From positions 186,001 to 250,000 of the forward strand of contig MU394065.1 of NCBI GenBank assembly GCA_022578605.1: a DNA stretch of 64,000 bases. Direction: 5' to 3'. The translations under genes were made by a program, and so were the position numbers. This document shows positions 23,363 to 35,088 of the stretch, piece after piece. Position 1 is the stretch's first letter; the number at the start of each line of letters is the position of its first letter. The notes under the pieces were generated by a model. It was given only the letters and a program-made list of their open reading frames with translations, was not told the origin of the DNA and searched no databases. The stretch is from Camillea tinctor. Lineage: Eukaryota; Ascomycota; Sordariomycetes; Xylariales; Xylariaceae.

Positions 23363-23862
23363 TGATTCTAAATTGTCAGGAAGACTTAGAACTTGATTTC
23401 TTTGACTGAGTGGGCTTAGAAGTGAGCGACTGATCACCTACATCTTGTACGTACGTACGTATGAACGAATGGGGAAGGGGGCCGGAGATGATTGGCGGCC
23501 CTATTTCGATCGACCTTCGCTGCGTCCAGGAACTTGGCGAGGGAGTGATTTTGACCGTAACCGACTGACGTCGTGTGGTTTGGTCAAGGTGTTTGATCTT
23601 TCGTTCATGCTGTTAAGTCTCGGGGTTCGATGCGGGGCGGGATGATCGGCGGGTTCCTGTAGTTGATCATCCTGCCAACTTCTAGGAAAGTCAACAGCAC
23701 GACATGAAACTTTTTTGCCATCTTATTGTTCCGGGACCAAAAAGATTGCCTCCCGTTCTGCCATGTGACCCGCCAGGATGAGACAAGGGCGTCCGATTTG
23801 GACGAGTACGAGTACAACCAGCACAACCACTACAACTTAGCCACACCCAGCCTCAAGGAGGA

Positions 23863-23896
23863 GGGGGGTCAGGGGGGGTCAGGGGGGGTCAGGGGG
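23863..23896 (+). repeat. Tandem GGGGGGGTCA array with strong G-quadruplex pattern
   Basis: Four G-runs (6, 7, 7 and 5 G), each separated by exactly TCA. This is a 10-bp tandem repeat that also fits an ideal four-tract quadruplex with 3-nt loops. Confidence 0.8.
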
Positions 23897-24902
23897 TTCA
23901 TGAGTGATGTTATCTCTGCCATTTCTATCCATCGGCGCTGCTGCCCACATACTATATTGCACACGCGCCGATCCAACCCCGGAAGATGTTAACACGGCAC
24001 TGCGGCACCCGGGTTGGTCCCCAGTCTAGTTTCGCTCAGAGTTTCGGAGTACGCGAGGTTACCTCAACAACTTAGACTTGCAAAAGACTAGACTACGCCA
24101 CAGAGTTGTATGCAGCTTTGCTGGTGTCAAAACCGTTATCATATCCCTTTTGTTGCTGGTCCAGCAATGAGAGAGATTAACCAAAGCTTATGCTCGCTTG
24201 CTAGCAGTGGTTAGGCGGAATGGCCGTCCGGGCCTAGGTCATCAAATATGGGTAGGGAACGAAGAAAACGGAGGTAATGGCGTAAATCTCCCATGGATTT
24301 GGCCATGGCGTCGATTGACTTAACGACAGTGGGATAGCATATCTACGGAAACAGTTGCCGATAGGGGTACATCACGAGATGAGCCAAAGTAAGTATAGCG
24401 GAGCGTTGATCACAGCTCATCAATGAGTCGGACTTAGTTACAACATGTCGCTCTGATTGTATTCGGCATGGACCAAAGCTTTGTGCAACATAATGAAGAT
24501 GGTATATGACGCAGCAGAGTTGCCTCGTCGGTGTTTGGAGGTGGCCGCACTCCTGGTCCTATGATATGGTTCGATGAGATTATCACGATTCAAGAGCTGC
24601 GTTTTGCCCTTGTTTCCTCCACCATCTCCCATCTTGTTACAAGGATCTCCGCAGTGGGGCCGTTTTTTAAAAGGGGGGGGGAGAGATGAGATGCTGTCCA
24701 AGGTGTTCCATGGCGGACTCTGCCCCGGCCTCCATTCAGCTGGGAGCACTTGGCTGACCAGGGGGTTGAAGGAAGGGGGGTTTTCAGGCTTGGTAAGGGA
24801 CCTGTGATGCAACACAATGGTAATAACTTGGTGTACGGAATACATGCACTCACTACACACTAACCTAGTATAGTGTAGATGGGCGGTGTGGTATACGCAT
24901 AT

Positions 24903-24933
<31 letters not shown>
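24903..24933. repeat. CA/TA dinucleotide microsatellite
   Basis: (CA)n passing directly into (TA)n. Confidence 0.85.
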
Positions 24934-24934
<1 letters not shown>

Positions 24935-25826
24935 AGTATAAGGCATGTGCATGTGTGAGTGGGTGAGAGAGGGTGTGTGTATGTGTATATGGCAGGTATG
25001 TGTATGTGCGCATATAGTATACTCCGAGAAATGAGAATGAAAAAAAAGGGGGTGAGGAGGGGGAAAGGCGGAAGAGCAGATACCTAACCTAGCAGCTTAG
25101 GTAGACTTGGTATGGATGTTGTCATACCCTCTGATACTTAATCATTGGATAGATGAAGTGGGGTGGAAGGAATCTAGGTACAGACAAGCAGTGTATCGTA
25201 TCGGGATACAACACTGGTTTATCTGATGTCTTTTTAGTTGTTTTTAGGAGATAATTGTGATGCAAAACTGGAATGGACTTTTAACTAGGTCAGATACTTG
25301 GGATGAGAATTTGAAGGTGAAAGTACTAAGACTAAGTCTCTAGTACTAACCTAAGTACTATGTAGTATCCACTTGCGATATAAACCCTAGGTGGTACAGG
25401 TGACAACAACTGACAGGAGATTCAGGGTTCCAGGGTCTTAGCTTAAACCTTTTTCTACGCGCCTGAAGAAAATCCACGACCTAAAACCTACCAATACCGA
25501 CGCCGGCCACTTACCGTCACCATTACTACCATTACCACCACTAACTTCTCATCCCATCCCATCCCGTCATATCCTCTCCCCCCCCTCCTCCCCCTCCAAA
25601 TCACACCAAACACGTGTTTTGGCCCTGGACCCCAGGAATTGTCACGGTGCAATACCTAATCTCCAATATCAGGCACACAAACCTGTCTATTAGGCGATTT
25701 CTTTTTAATTCCAGTTTCTTCTAGATCTAACCAAGCCACCTTTTTCTAATTGAGATCCCTTGAGATCACCCTCCCTGCCTCCTGCTACCCCCCCTTACCA
25801 TCTACTACCTCGCAACTCAACCCGCA

Positions 25827-26436
25827 ATGGAGGCGGTATCAACTCCCCGCATTTCGGCAGCCATGATCGATGCCTTCGTCGGCCAGAATGTCATGGTCGT
25901 GGGCAAGGTCGTGCAACTGCGCGGGGACTCCGCCGCCATTGACGCCGGCGGCCAAATCACCGCCATCCTGAACCGCGTGAGTACCAATCACCCCACCACC
26001 GTGCAGGCGGAGCATCCGCTGCGGCCCTAGCCGATGTCAGAAGAGAGAACGCGCAGAAGATACCAGGGCATTCCCTAGGGCATTCCCTAGGGCCTTTCCG
26101 CTGACGTGTCGTCCTGCCAGGAATCACATCTGATGGCCGGGAACGGAGCTCAGATTATTGGAAAGGTAAACCCGGACCTGACCATTAAGGTCTACAATGC
26201 ACTGGACCTTGGCAACAATGTCGGTATGTATAATCCAAAGTAGTGTAGCCACATCGGTTTGCGAGGCTCGCCACTTGCTATATCGGAAACATATCACATA
26301 TCGGCGCCGCATGGCGAAATGCTTGCTTCTCTAACCGCATGTCATCGCAGACTATCAACTATGCCAGAGTGTCGTTGAAGTCACGCACCAGTACAAGGAT
26401 CTTTTTGTGCAAGCGGACCGTGGCGGTATGAACTGA
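25827..26436 (+). CDS. Replication protein A subunit 3 (RPA14/Ssb3-like)
   Basis: Small OB-fold subunit of the single-strand DNA-binding RPA heterotrimer (replication, repair, recombination; nucleus). Exons are 25827-25976, 26121-26223 and 26351-26436, product 112 aa, the usual size. Introns are 144 nt (GTGAGT, branch CTGAC, acceptor GCCAG) and 127 nt (GTATGT, acceptor CGCAG). Recognisable segments are STPRISAAMIDAFVGQNVM, GKVVQLRGDSAAIDAGGQI, AQIIGKVNPDLTIKVYNALD and VVEVTHQYKDLFVQ. Intron 1 holds a 12-bp tandem duplication (26067-26090). Oddity: after the TGA at 26434-26436 the same frame stays open for 699 further bases, into the next entry. Confidence 0.9.
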
Positions 26437-26460
26437 CGGTACGCTCGCGGACGCTTATCG

Positions 26461-27135
26461 ATGGGTTGGCAGGCTGGCTCTCAGCAGCGTCCATTCCAAT
26501 CACAACCGCCTTCACAGCCGCAAACTCAACCCCTATCCCCATCTTGTAACCGTTCTTCCCAACAGGCTCGGCCTATTTCGAGGCGTGAGTCTACGTCAAC
26601 CATCGCTTCCTCGAGCTCCGAGTCGTATGGGTCAATCAAATCCCTGGAGGGTCTGTTGTCACAGATGGTCATCCAGGACACAATCCCATCCTCGCAGCTA
26701 ACCATCCAAACCCAGAGCGCCGACTTATCTCAACCCCTGGGCTCCCAAAACACTAACCCCCAACTTGCAAAATTTACCCCTTCCTCATCTGCGTCTGCAC
26801 TGTCATCACCGGGATCGCCACCTCGATCGAGCACGGTGCAGTCGACTGGTGATGTAATTTATCCAACTCTACCTTCTCCCTCTACTTTCTTTGGTGCCCC
26901 TCTGTTTCATTCGTCCCAGCATCGAGATCATGATCATCCAGCAAGTCTTGGCACAGACGATGTCCGCGCTCAATCTGCAAGTAGCGTGGACTCTAGGCTG
27001 CGTATCGCACTTGAGGCGTTCCTAGAAAGGAAACGCGAGGAAGAGCTCCTAGAAATGGTGGCGGACAGCACCGACATGGATGATGATAGTGAAAGCGAGG
27101 ACGATGAGGACAGGCGATGGGGTCGAGGTTTATGA
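26461..27135 (+). CDS. Hypothetical 224-codon ORF in frame with and 24 bp after the RPA3 stop
   Basis: Not recognised. The frame is the same as RPA3 exon 3, with only the TGA at 26434-26436 between. The product is Gln/Ser/Pro-rich and probably disordered. Its C-terminus is charged (LRIALEAFLERKREEELLEM, then an Asp/Glu-rich run) and may form a short helix. Three readings are possible. (a) Separate gene or ORF starting at ATG 26461. (b) A C-terminal extension of RPA3 reached by UGA readthrough (UGA followed by C). (c) Splicing from GTGCAA at 26407 to TTGGCAG at 26472, a 66-nt in-frame intron with a CTGAC branch that removes the stop. The donor in (c) is weak. A separate promoter in 24 bp is improbable. 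Confidence 0.45.
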   Translation: MGWQAGSQQRPFQSQPPSQPQTQPLSPSCNRSSQQARPISRRESTSTIASSSSESYGSIKSLEGLLSQMVIQDTIPSSQLTIQTQSADLSQPLGSQNTNPQLAKFTPSSSASALSSPGSPPRSSTVQSTGDVIYPTLPSPSTFFGAPLFHSSQHRDHDHPASLGTDDVRAQSASSVDSRLRIALEAFLERKREEELLEMVADSTDMDDDSESEDDEDRRWGRGL

Positions 27136-27982
27136 TGGGGAAGATGACCAAAAGGAGTAAGTCAGCATGACAATGAGTAATGAAAAGGGGTTACCTAGGT
27201 ATAGAGAAAGGGGAGTTTGTAGCGTCTAGTTAGGGGAAAACCTCGGTAGATATAAATGACGGGATTGGTATGGCTTTTCGGCCCACTATTTTCTTATTTC
27301 CTTGTCTCGCCCAACTCGCCGTCCTTAACCGTAATAACAGCCAGGTGCAGCATTTAGTGACAAGACACATGCTAACTAACCTAGGTCATATGTATCGACG
27401 TTTTGCGAAACAAATTTTCTAGAGCTGAAGTTCTTCTATTTCGATTAGTGAATGTTATTTTCGTTTAACCATATTTGGCAACAAAGTAGTGGCGTAATTG
27501 ATTCAATATAACCTAGCCTACCTAAATAATTCATTATTAGAGGATGAGATATCATTGTAACCATTTCTATAGTATCTTCAATTCTAAGCATATATCTTAG
27601 CATATCTCAATAACATAGGTAAGGGGCACCAGGATCAACTAATTAATTGCCCTTGTATTTATTCATTTCAACTTATTAAGAGAATAATAGAATTGTACTG
27701 CCACTTCCAGTTCGTATTTCAAGATGCGGGCTTTCAAGCCCAGACCAACTCTAAGCCCAGTGCCTCTTGTTCTATATCCACCTTTAATGTCTAAAACATT
27801 GAAACTAAATAGCCTTTATTTTTAATCCTCTCTCTTCTCACCACGCGCATACCTTGGTGACGAGCAAGTTTCCCGGTGTTTAGATAGGTTACATAAATCA
27901 TTTCACATTTAAACATATATTCCCCGCTCAATTATACCGTCTTCTTCATGTCTTCTAGGGTGACCTTAGCATCAGCATCAAC
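27136..27982. other. AT-rich intergenic region, no gene seen
   Basis: About 850 bases. The middle (27400-27940) is noticeably AT-rich with scattered ATTA/TAAT and CCTA motifs. No ORF continuity. The last 60 bases (pyrimidine-rich, then CATCAACATGG) are the probable leader of the translocator gene. Confidence 0.5.
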
Positions 27983-29755
27983 ATGGGCGTTTCTCAAGCG
28001 AGGGCAGGCCTCTCTTTGCATCCCGCTGTTTACATAGCGTGAGTTACGCCCCCCATCCCTTTTTTTATATTGAAGAAAAGGGGATTTTACTAACTCTGAG
28101 ACCATTTGGGGATATGTCCGCGTGAAAAAAAGATGTTGGATATTCTTCTCTAATCTCACGATCCTTTTTAACAAATGGCTGATCTCCAGTGCTGGGTTCC
28201 GTAAGTTCCCCCTGGCCTCTTTTCCTACTAAAACAGATAGGAGAGAGAGAGAGATCTGGTTCGCTAACTATAGACTTGCAGGTTATCGTGAGTAAATTGC
28301 GACAAGAGAAAAAAAAGGCTGTTCTTGAATTGAATATACTTATTTATTTACTCATGTGTCCGACAAGAATGGGCGCGTCTTTTCTAACTCCTTGGCGCGT
28401 GTTGCAGCCGTGATATTGACCTGTTGGCACATGGCCTTCGCGACCTTGGCAACCCAGGCCCTCGCGAGGACCACCACGCTCCTCGACGGCCGCCGTAAGA
28501 TCAATATGACCCGCCGCGTATACTTGCGGACCGTGGTCCCTATCGGTATACTGTACAGCTGTAGTATGGTATCCAGCAACCTGGTCTATCTCTACCTCAG
28601 CGTACCCTTTGTACAGATGTTGAAGGTCGGTTACATGCACATTCCTATATATGATAGGTATCTCATGCTGGACGCTCTCGGGAAGGAAAGAAAAAAAAAG
28701 GGAGGGGGAGCAAGGGGATGGGATTATACGGGAAAGGGGGAGGGCGTTCAGTAATCTCTCATTAACACTTATTTCTTTCTCTCTAGGCCACCGGTCCCGT
28801 CGTAACCCTCTTCATCGGCTGGCTCTGGGGCGTCGAGCACCCGACCCTCACGACCGCGCTGCACACGCTGCTCATCGTGGCCGGCGTGCTTATCGCGAGC
28901 ATCGGGGAAGTCCACTTCTCGTGGCCCGGGTTCGCGTACCAGGCTGGCGGGGTGCTCTTCGAGTCGGCGCGGCTGGTCATGATCCAGCACCTCGTGTCCG
29001 ACGCCGGTCTCAGGATGGACCCCCTCGTTAGCCTCTACTACTACGCCCCCGTCTGCGCCCTCGCCAACCTGCTCGTCGCTTCGCGCAGCTCCGACTGGAG
29101 TTCCTTTGAGTGGCGGCACGCGACGACTGATGTCGGCCTCGGCGTGCTGTTGCTCAATGCGGCCGTTGCGTTCTTGCTTAATGTCTCTAGCGTTCTGCTT
29201 GTATGGAAATCCCCCATCTACTATTATTTCTTACGCTCAAAAAAAAACTCCATCTCTATTGTCTTTTCATTCCCCCCCCCTCTTTCTAACTATCTGCCTA
29301 CCTACTTAATTACAATCAAGACCCGCTAACGTTAAAAAACCCTCTGCCGAAACCCATAGATCGGGAAAACATCCAGCCTCGCACTCGTCCTAACCGGCAT
29401 CCTGAAGAACATCCTCCTAGTCGCCGCGGCCGTGGCCCTATGGGGCGACCCCGTAGCGGGCCTGCAGCTAGCCGGCTACGGATTGGCGCTCCTCGGCCTG
29501 CTACTCTACCAGTCGAGGACGAGCTGGGGCGAGCTGAAGGCTAGCGCGCAGCAGCAGTGGGCTGCGGCGAGGGGAAGAAGCAGGAGGTCCCTAGTTGCAG
29601 AGGAGAAAGAGAAGAACAAGAAGGCCCGACTGTGGCTACCGCCATCATTCCCGCTATTGCTGCTCCTCCTCCCACCACTCGCGCGCAGGCGATTGCTAAT
29701 AGTGGCCGCGTCGTCGCTAGTCGCGACCCTGCTGCTGATCGGCTGCTGCGTCTAG
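27983..29755 (+). CDS. Triose-phosphate/nucleotide-sugar translocator family (TPT/DMT) membrane protein
   Basis: Predicted multi-pass antiporter of the plant-TPT-like drug/metabolite transporter group, probably in Golgi or ER membranes; substrate unknown. Six exons: 27983-28038, 28133-28200, 28282-28287 (6 nt), 28408-28625, 28787-29200 and 29360-29755; product 385 aa. Intron 1 contains a perfect TACTAAC branch. Joining exons 1-4 gives HPAVYIACWIFFSNLTILFN, then KWLISSAGFRYPVILTCWHM, a run that matches the family and depends on the microexon GTTATC for the R-Y-P junction. Later segments are ALARTTTLLDGRRKINMTRR, LYLSVPFVQMLKATGPVVTL and GKTSSLALVLTGILKNILLV. The C-terminus adds a Lys/Arg-rich linker and an extra Leu-rich hydrophobic segment. 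Intron 4 uses donor GTCGGT. The start could lie upstream if a further 5' exon exists. Confidence 0.87.
28282..28287 (+). other. 6-nt coding microexon (GTTATC)
   Basis: Flanked by TTGCAG and GTGAGT. It supplies two bases of Arg, a Tyr codon and the first base of Pro in the conserved GFRYPVILT segment; skipping it deletes two residues without a frameshift. Separate exons on either side are 80 and 120 bases away. Confidence 0.75.
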
Positions 29756-32700
29756 AACGCGCGCCATTGGGCAGCGGTTGATAGTGGTGCTGGTGCGCGA
29801 ACGATAATGGAGGGGCGGACGGACGGATGATGAACGGGCGGCAAGGCATCGCTAGGACTGCAGCTAAGCCGGAGCGCTTGCCGAGAGGCTAGTTTAGGTG
29901 GATTGCCATGTCGAGGAAATGGGGTGCGAGATATATACAGCGGAGGCCTCTCGCATTTGTTCACTAATCCATTTAATCCTAAGAAGAAGAAAAGGGGGTG
30001 AGTGCGAGGATTGGTCTGTCGATGGGAAAGAGGTGAGATAAACTATCACGATATCTAACAACATTTACTTAATCGAGCCCGAATTAAATGAATTACAATG
30101 AATACCTGTATCAGTTTCTTGCAAACTACAATATGTGCATTGCAGAAAAGGTAGGTCGGAGTAGTATCGAAAACTCAAGCCTGGATAATGCTATACAACA
30201 TCTACATCATAGAATAGCTAACTTCTACGACCTCATCTCACCCCAACACCGACTGCGACAATGAGGACCACTTTTATGATTTGTCGTCATCGTCCTTGTT
30301 CTGAATGAAACAAACACACTAACAACTCGCCATCTACCTACCTACCCAACCCGGGTCTATGTCATGCTTCCCCGTTCGTATGGGCAGCAGGTTTGGCTAA
30401 AGCAAGTTAAGTCACTACAGATCATCATCCTCGTTCTCCCTCATAACCTTATCCCAAAGGAGGCTTCGATCGACCGGTCGAATTAACCGAAGAAGGCTGT
30501 ACAGAAGAAGTATAACCGGTCGTATGGTTCAAATTAGACAGGCTATACGAAGTAGATAGGTTATATATGTATTGCTCCTCTATGCAGTTCTCAGCTAACA
30601 AATGGGACCGGTAAGTAAGGGGGTGGAGAGAAAGGGTAACACGAAGGAGAGAGCAGGGGATTTTGCGAGTATCTGATAGATACATGTTCATGTATAGAGC
30701 GCGTATACCTATGTAGGTCACCTTTGTTTCGCTCTGTTGCTCTTCTTACTGTTGAAGTTTCTCCTGGTTTTCTATACTTTGCCTAGGTAAGTCCTAGGCT
30801 TTCAGGATGTGCCAACTTAGTCCCTCCTCCCTTCCTATTTCACTCCCTTCTCATCTAAACCCCCAAAGCAGGAAGACAAGAATGAAGGGATGATGGTAAA
30901 GTTGAATTTATGATTCATCAAAGATAATACATCATTGTTGGTATAGGAAGACATGTAGTTGGTTGATGTTAGTGTAACTTTTTTTTAAATACGAGGGGAT
31001 ACAGAGAATCAGAGAATAAAGAAGGTATAGAAATAGGGGGAGAAAAAACGGACCCGAGAAAAAATATTGTTTGCTTGCTTCGGCCAGCTCATATGTACGA
31101 CCCGACGACTTGACACTTACCGAACTATGTAACTCACCTACATACGTTACATAACTTACATGACAGCATGATCACTACATGGATACCTGAGCCTCCTTCC
31201 TCTCCCCACCAACAGCACCGTATCTTATCCCGACAACCACTCGGATAACGCGCCGTGATGGTACGGTTGGGGTTTCGTTGAAAGAAGCTCGGACGCATGA
31301 ATTCTTTTTACATCAAGTTGTTTCCCTTTCGTTAAGCTTTGGCATAGGCAAGTGCCGGTAACCTGGTAAGCAGACGAAACAGAGCAATCTATTTTCATTC
31401 TTTTGTTCCTTACCTCATTGTCCGGCCCAACCACTCGGGATTGCTGCTTCGAACCCCCTGGATCTCTTTCCCACCCTCCCCTCTTCTTCCCTTGGCATCT
31501 TTTTCTTTTCTCTCTCGTAGGACGGAACGTACTTTTAAAGTGCTTATTTTCTGACTAGTATTTGTCAAGGCAGCCGGAGTTGTGGGTCTTTTCGGTTCAT
31601 TTTTCCTTCTTAATCTTAAACTACAATCCCCCCAATGCCTTGTCCCCCTTCCCTCTCTTAGTACAATTCTCCGTTATTACCTAGATAAGTATACAAAGCA
31701 ATCAAGCTAACGAGTCAGTTAAGTGTAGCAATGTCCAAAGGGAGATGGATGGATAAAAAATGGAAGTAGTTTGCGAGAGAGAAGAAACAGATCGATCTCC
31801 TAGGATATAGTAATGATAATATATGCAGGGTAAGTATCAAAGTCAAATTATAGATCGAAACTCTACCTAGGTAGTGCAGCGACGAGAATCTTATTCCTAT
31901 GCCGCTCCTAATACGCTAAGCATTGTATGATTTGAGTCCATCCGTGGATGGGCTCTTCAGCTAACATAGGCCCCCAACCCAAGTTTACCAACACTACCGT
32001 AACCCTAATCTCCCCAGTCTTCGTAGAATAATAGACCGGGCATTTTCTACCCATCCCATACTTGTACGTACGCCCGCGCGGGAATGGAGTGATGAATAGC
32101 ACGCTCAAAATTGGATTTTGAGGACCGTGTTCGGGCTGACACCCCTTCCCCCTTTCCCCATACCGAGAAACCCACCCCTGACACTAGACTATTCTGCATC
32201 TAAACTAGGTAAACCAACTAACCTAAATTTTCGAGCTGAGAAAATTCACAGGTCCAAGCTGTCAAGGTCAATGCCACTCACGTGTGGATAAGTTATGCTG
32301 CTACAGTAGTTTCTAAGAAACATTGACAATGTCCATTCCCGTGATCTAGAAGCACCAGAGAACCGGAATGGGCGAAGTGCATATGCTTTGGTTTTTCTTT
32401 TTCGAATGCATATATACCAATGTGCATAAAACAATACTCGGAGACTGCCGATGATTGACGTGGACGTCTATGTATGGTTGGGCATATCCAACTTTCTCAA
32501 ATTCACCAACATCTAAGAACTTCCCCTGTAAACGGAGAAGTGTGGGGGAATTCACTTTTCTTTTTTAATCATGCTGGAAAATATTTCTTGTCTGTTCAGA
32601 ACACTTTTGCTATTTTTTGTTGCTTTTCTCGCTCCTTTTCTTCCCGTCTCTATCTATACACAAAATTTGTGAGATGCGGATATCGAGGATGGATAGATGA

Positions 32701-33113
32701 TAAAACGATGATCTCTGGTCGCCGTCCAAAACCAGATTATATGTAGGTTCCTTTTTTCTCTCATTCCATCGTTCTTTTTTTAATAAATGATATAAAGTAA
32801 ATAAAATAAACATGTCGATGATTCGTAGGGACGCATTTCCGGGGGAAAAAAAATCTTTCAGCCACCAAAACCGCCAGTTATGCAAGGGTACCTATTCAAA
32901 AGCTGTATGAAAACAAAAAAGCCCGCGCTCCCTTTCTGAGAGGCAGGGGCCAAGAACGCTATGCCGGCCGCCAAACATGACATTTGCAGTCGTCGTGAGT
33001 GTCGTGACAGGCAATAAAAGAAGACATTAGTAATACAAAAGATTTCGAGGGCTTATTATGCGCCTCCTCGAGAATGAAATTCGCAACGCGATCAATGAAA
33101 TATTGCTTGCTGT
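29756..33113. other. Gene-free region of about 3.4 kb
   Basis: Convergent spacer between the translocator and PH-domain genes. ORFs present are short and not coding-like. Contents are poly-A/T tracts, ACCTA-type repeats and TCATCAT tracts. Confidence 0.5.
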
Positions 33114-35088
33114 TCATAGGAACCCGCCCTCGTTGGCGCCGAATACACCGATGCTACCACGCCATCGACAGCGCTCGTCACGCTCGCTCGGAGACATGTT
33201 TGGGCCTCGAGGACTCAAGTTGGCGCGAGGAGTAGCCTGTTGCGCCTGTTCGAAATCACCACTTCCCCGGCTGCTACCTGCACTGGCATTGGTCTGGACA
33301 AGCAGCAAACTGCTACTGCTGCTTAATCTCTTGGTAAAATCATTGAAACTTAGATGTTTGACTTCGGAGGTGGAGTGTCGTTTTTCGTGACTTCGGCGAT
33401 GCTCGTCTGGCACCCGGTTTAACGCCGCGGCTTGGTTGATCACCTCGGCTGAAGGAGGTGGTAATTGTGGCTGACTAGTAGTTCGCTGAGTGGTCCTTAG
33501 TCTCGAATGCGCAGTGTGCGGTCGGAGAATCGAGGGGCCACCGTCAAACCCTCCCGAGCTACTATAGTGCACCGTAGCCCGAGCACTAAGGGGCCAGGGT
33601 GGCCGTCCGTGATTCATGCTGTGGCGATCGGCTATGAACTGTAGGGCTCTGGTTGCGGGCGGACCAACGTTATCTTGGTCCACGTCATGATCGAACCCAT
33701 CGCTGTCCTCTTCATCAAATTGTTCTTCTTCATCACTTCCTTCTTCGCTCTCGTCGTCTTCCTCCCAAGTACTTCTCATCGGCTGCTGAGCTGGTATTAT
33801 GTCCTTGTTAAGAGTTCTCTGGCGGTCCTCTGCCTCGCGCATCAATGCTTCGAACCGAGCGAGCGAACTGAGTTTCTCCTCCCCAGGAAGTTCTCTATCC
33901 GAACCAGGTATGCATCGGAGCTGAAAAGCCCTATCAAGGATTGTTTCTCGCGGCGCTGGGGGTGAACTCGAATCAAGACTAGGTGGCGCAGGACATTGCG
34001 AGGAGCTGATGCTCGCTCTGCCTCTTATAGGTGAGCTTAAAGTTGATGATCTCCCTTGGGCCGAGGTCCACCCTTCTATAAACATTTCATTACTGTATTC
34101 CCCGACCGTGGGAGCCGGCGATGGTAGCTCTGAGGGGTGGATCATGGCGTAATGCTGCCCGTAGCCAATGCCAACAGGATTCAAGCTAGCGCGAGAAGAA
34201 AGGTCGCTTTTCCGGGAGCGTAGGCTAGGGGATTCGGAACTATACGCCGCGGCGGGATCTCGAGTCGATGCGAACGTCTTAGGCCGCACTTTCGTACGCT
34301 TCTTTTCCTTCACATTCGTGGAGGATGAACTCTGCTCGGCCGGGCCCTGGGTTACGTTCGCAGCAAACGGATTTATAAAGGTAGGCGAGGTGGGACTAAT
34401 AGGACTCATGAGCTGGCCATCAGGAACTCCTGGTTGTATCAGGGTTTGAATGCAACGCGCCCAATCCGCAAGGCTGTAATTGCTGTCATCGGCTGAGCGA
34501 AACCAAAGGGTGGTCGGGCCGGAATCCTTTGTGGTCGTCAAACCGGCTGTCCGACTCGATCGTCGCTTTCGTAGCTTATCGGTTACCGGGTCTGGCGAAA
34601 CCTGAACACACAAAGTGGGAAGAACGTGGCCCTGCTTTCGATGAGCAATATGCTGAACTTGGCATTCCTTTATGGAGGATATCGAGTGCTGGTGGACGAG
34701 GTCCATTTCTTCCTAAAGAGGTATCAGCAGGCTGAGAGCCGCATATGGGGACCGGAAGGGAGGAAACACACCTTTGTCTTGTACACTGAAAGATAGATGG
34801 CATCTGAGGCGAGCAGTTGTTGTGGCTTGCTAGCACGTCCACTAACTTCTTTGATACGAGTCGAAGATAGGACCTGGGCAAGGGAGAGGTTTTGCTGGCT
34901 GGAATCCTTGGGTGCTGCAATGGGACCAATGACGACGTATCGACTCTAGAAATAGGAGTATAGCATCAGCAAATGGGAGGCTTCAAGACGTATAGGCGAG
35001 GCTCACGACCCCAAGGGCTAATTACCTTCCAGACGGCTCTTCCAATGATCGTGCCCCGATCTGGGGGGACGAGTAGGTTGCCCTCCAT
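33114..35088 (-). CDS. PH-domain protein, fungal-specific
   Basis: Exons 35088-35026, 34945-34772 and 34712-33114; 611 aa. Introns: donor GTAATT with acceptor TTTCTAG, and donor GTGTGT with acceptor CTTTAG. The N-terminal ~125 residues form a PH-like fold: MEGNLLVPPDRGTIIGRAVW, then KSRYVVIGPIAAPKDS (strands 1-2), DAIYLSVYKTK (strand 3), CQVQHIAHRKQGHVLPTLCV, TTTKDSGPTTLWFRSADDSN and the closing helix YSLADWARCIQTLIQ with the invariant Trp. PH domains bind phosphoinositides or proteins at membranes. The rest (about 130-611) is disordered Ser/Pro-rich sequence with an acidic run (WEEDDESEEGSDEEEQFDEE). The start was chosen at 35088; an upstream in-frame ORF extension is Lys/Cys-rich and unlike PH proteins. 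Role not known. Confidence 0.8.

Larger units (their letters stand above)
20998..25826. other. Gene-free region of about 4.8 kb between divergent bZIP and RPA3 genes
   Basis: No supportable coding or RNA gene. It holds G-rich tracts (21172-21207, 21801-21823, 23863-23896), GGTAAA repeats (21440-21465), a (TTTTC)n tract (23331-23362), CA/TA microsatellite (24903-24933) and CCTAGGT-type short repeats. The part beside 20998 is probably the bZIP promoter and long 5' leader; the pyrimidine-rich end (25500-25826) is the RPA3 promoter. Confidence 0.5.

Noticed and set aside
24190..24235. A-box-like TAGCAGTGGTTAGG suggesting a tRNA gene
   Set aside because: No B box (GGTTCRANNCC) or cloverleaf arms at the required distance.
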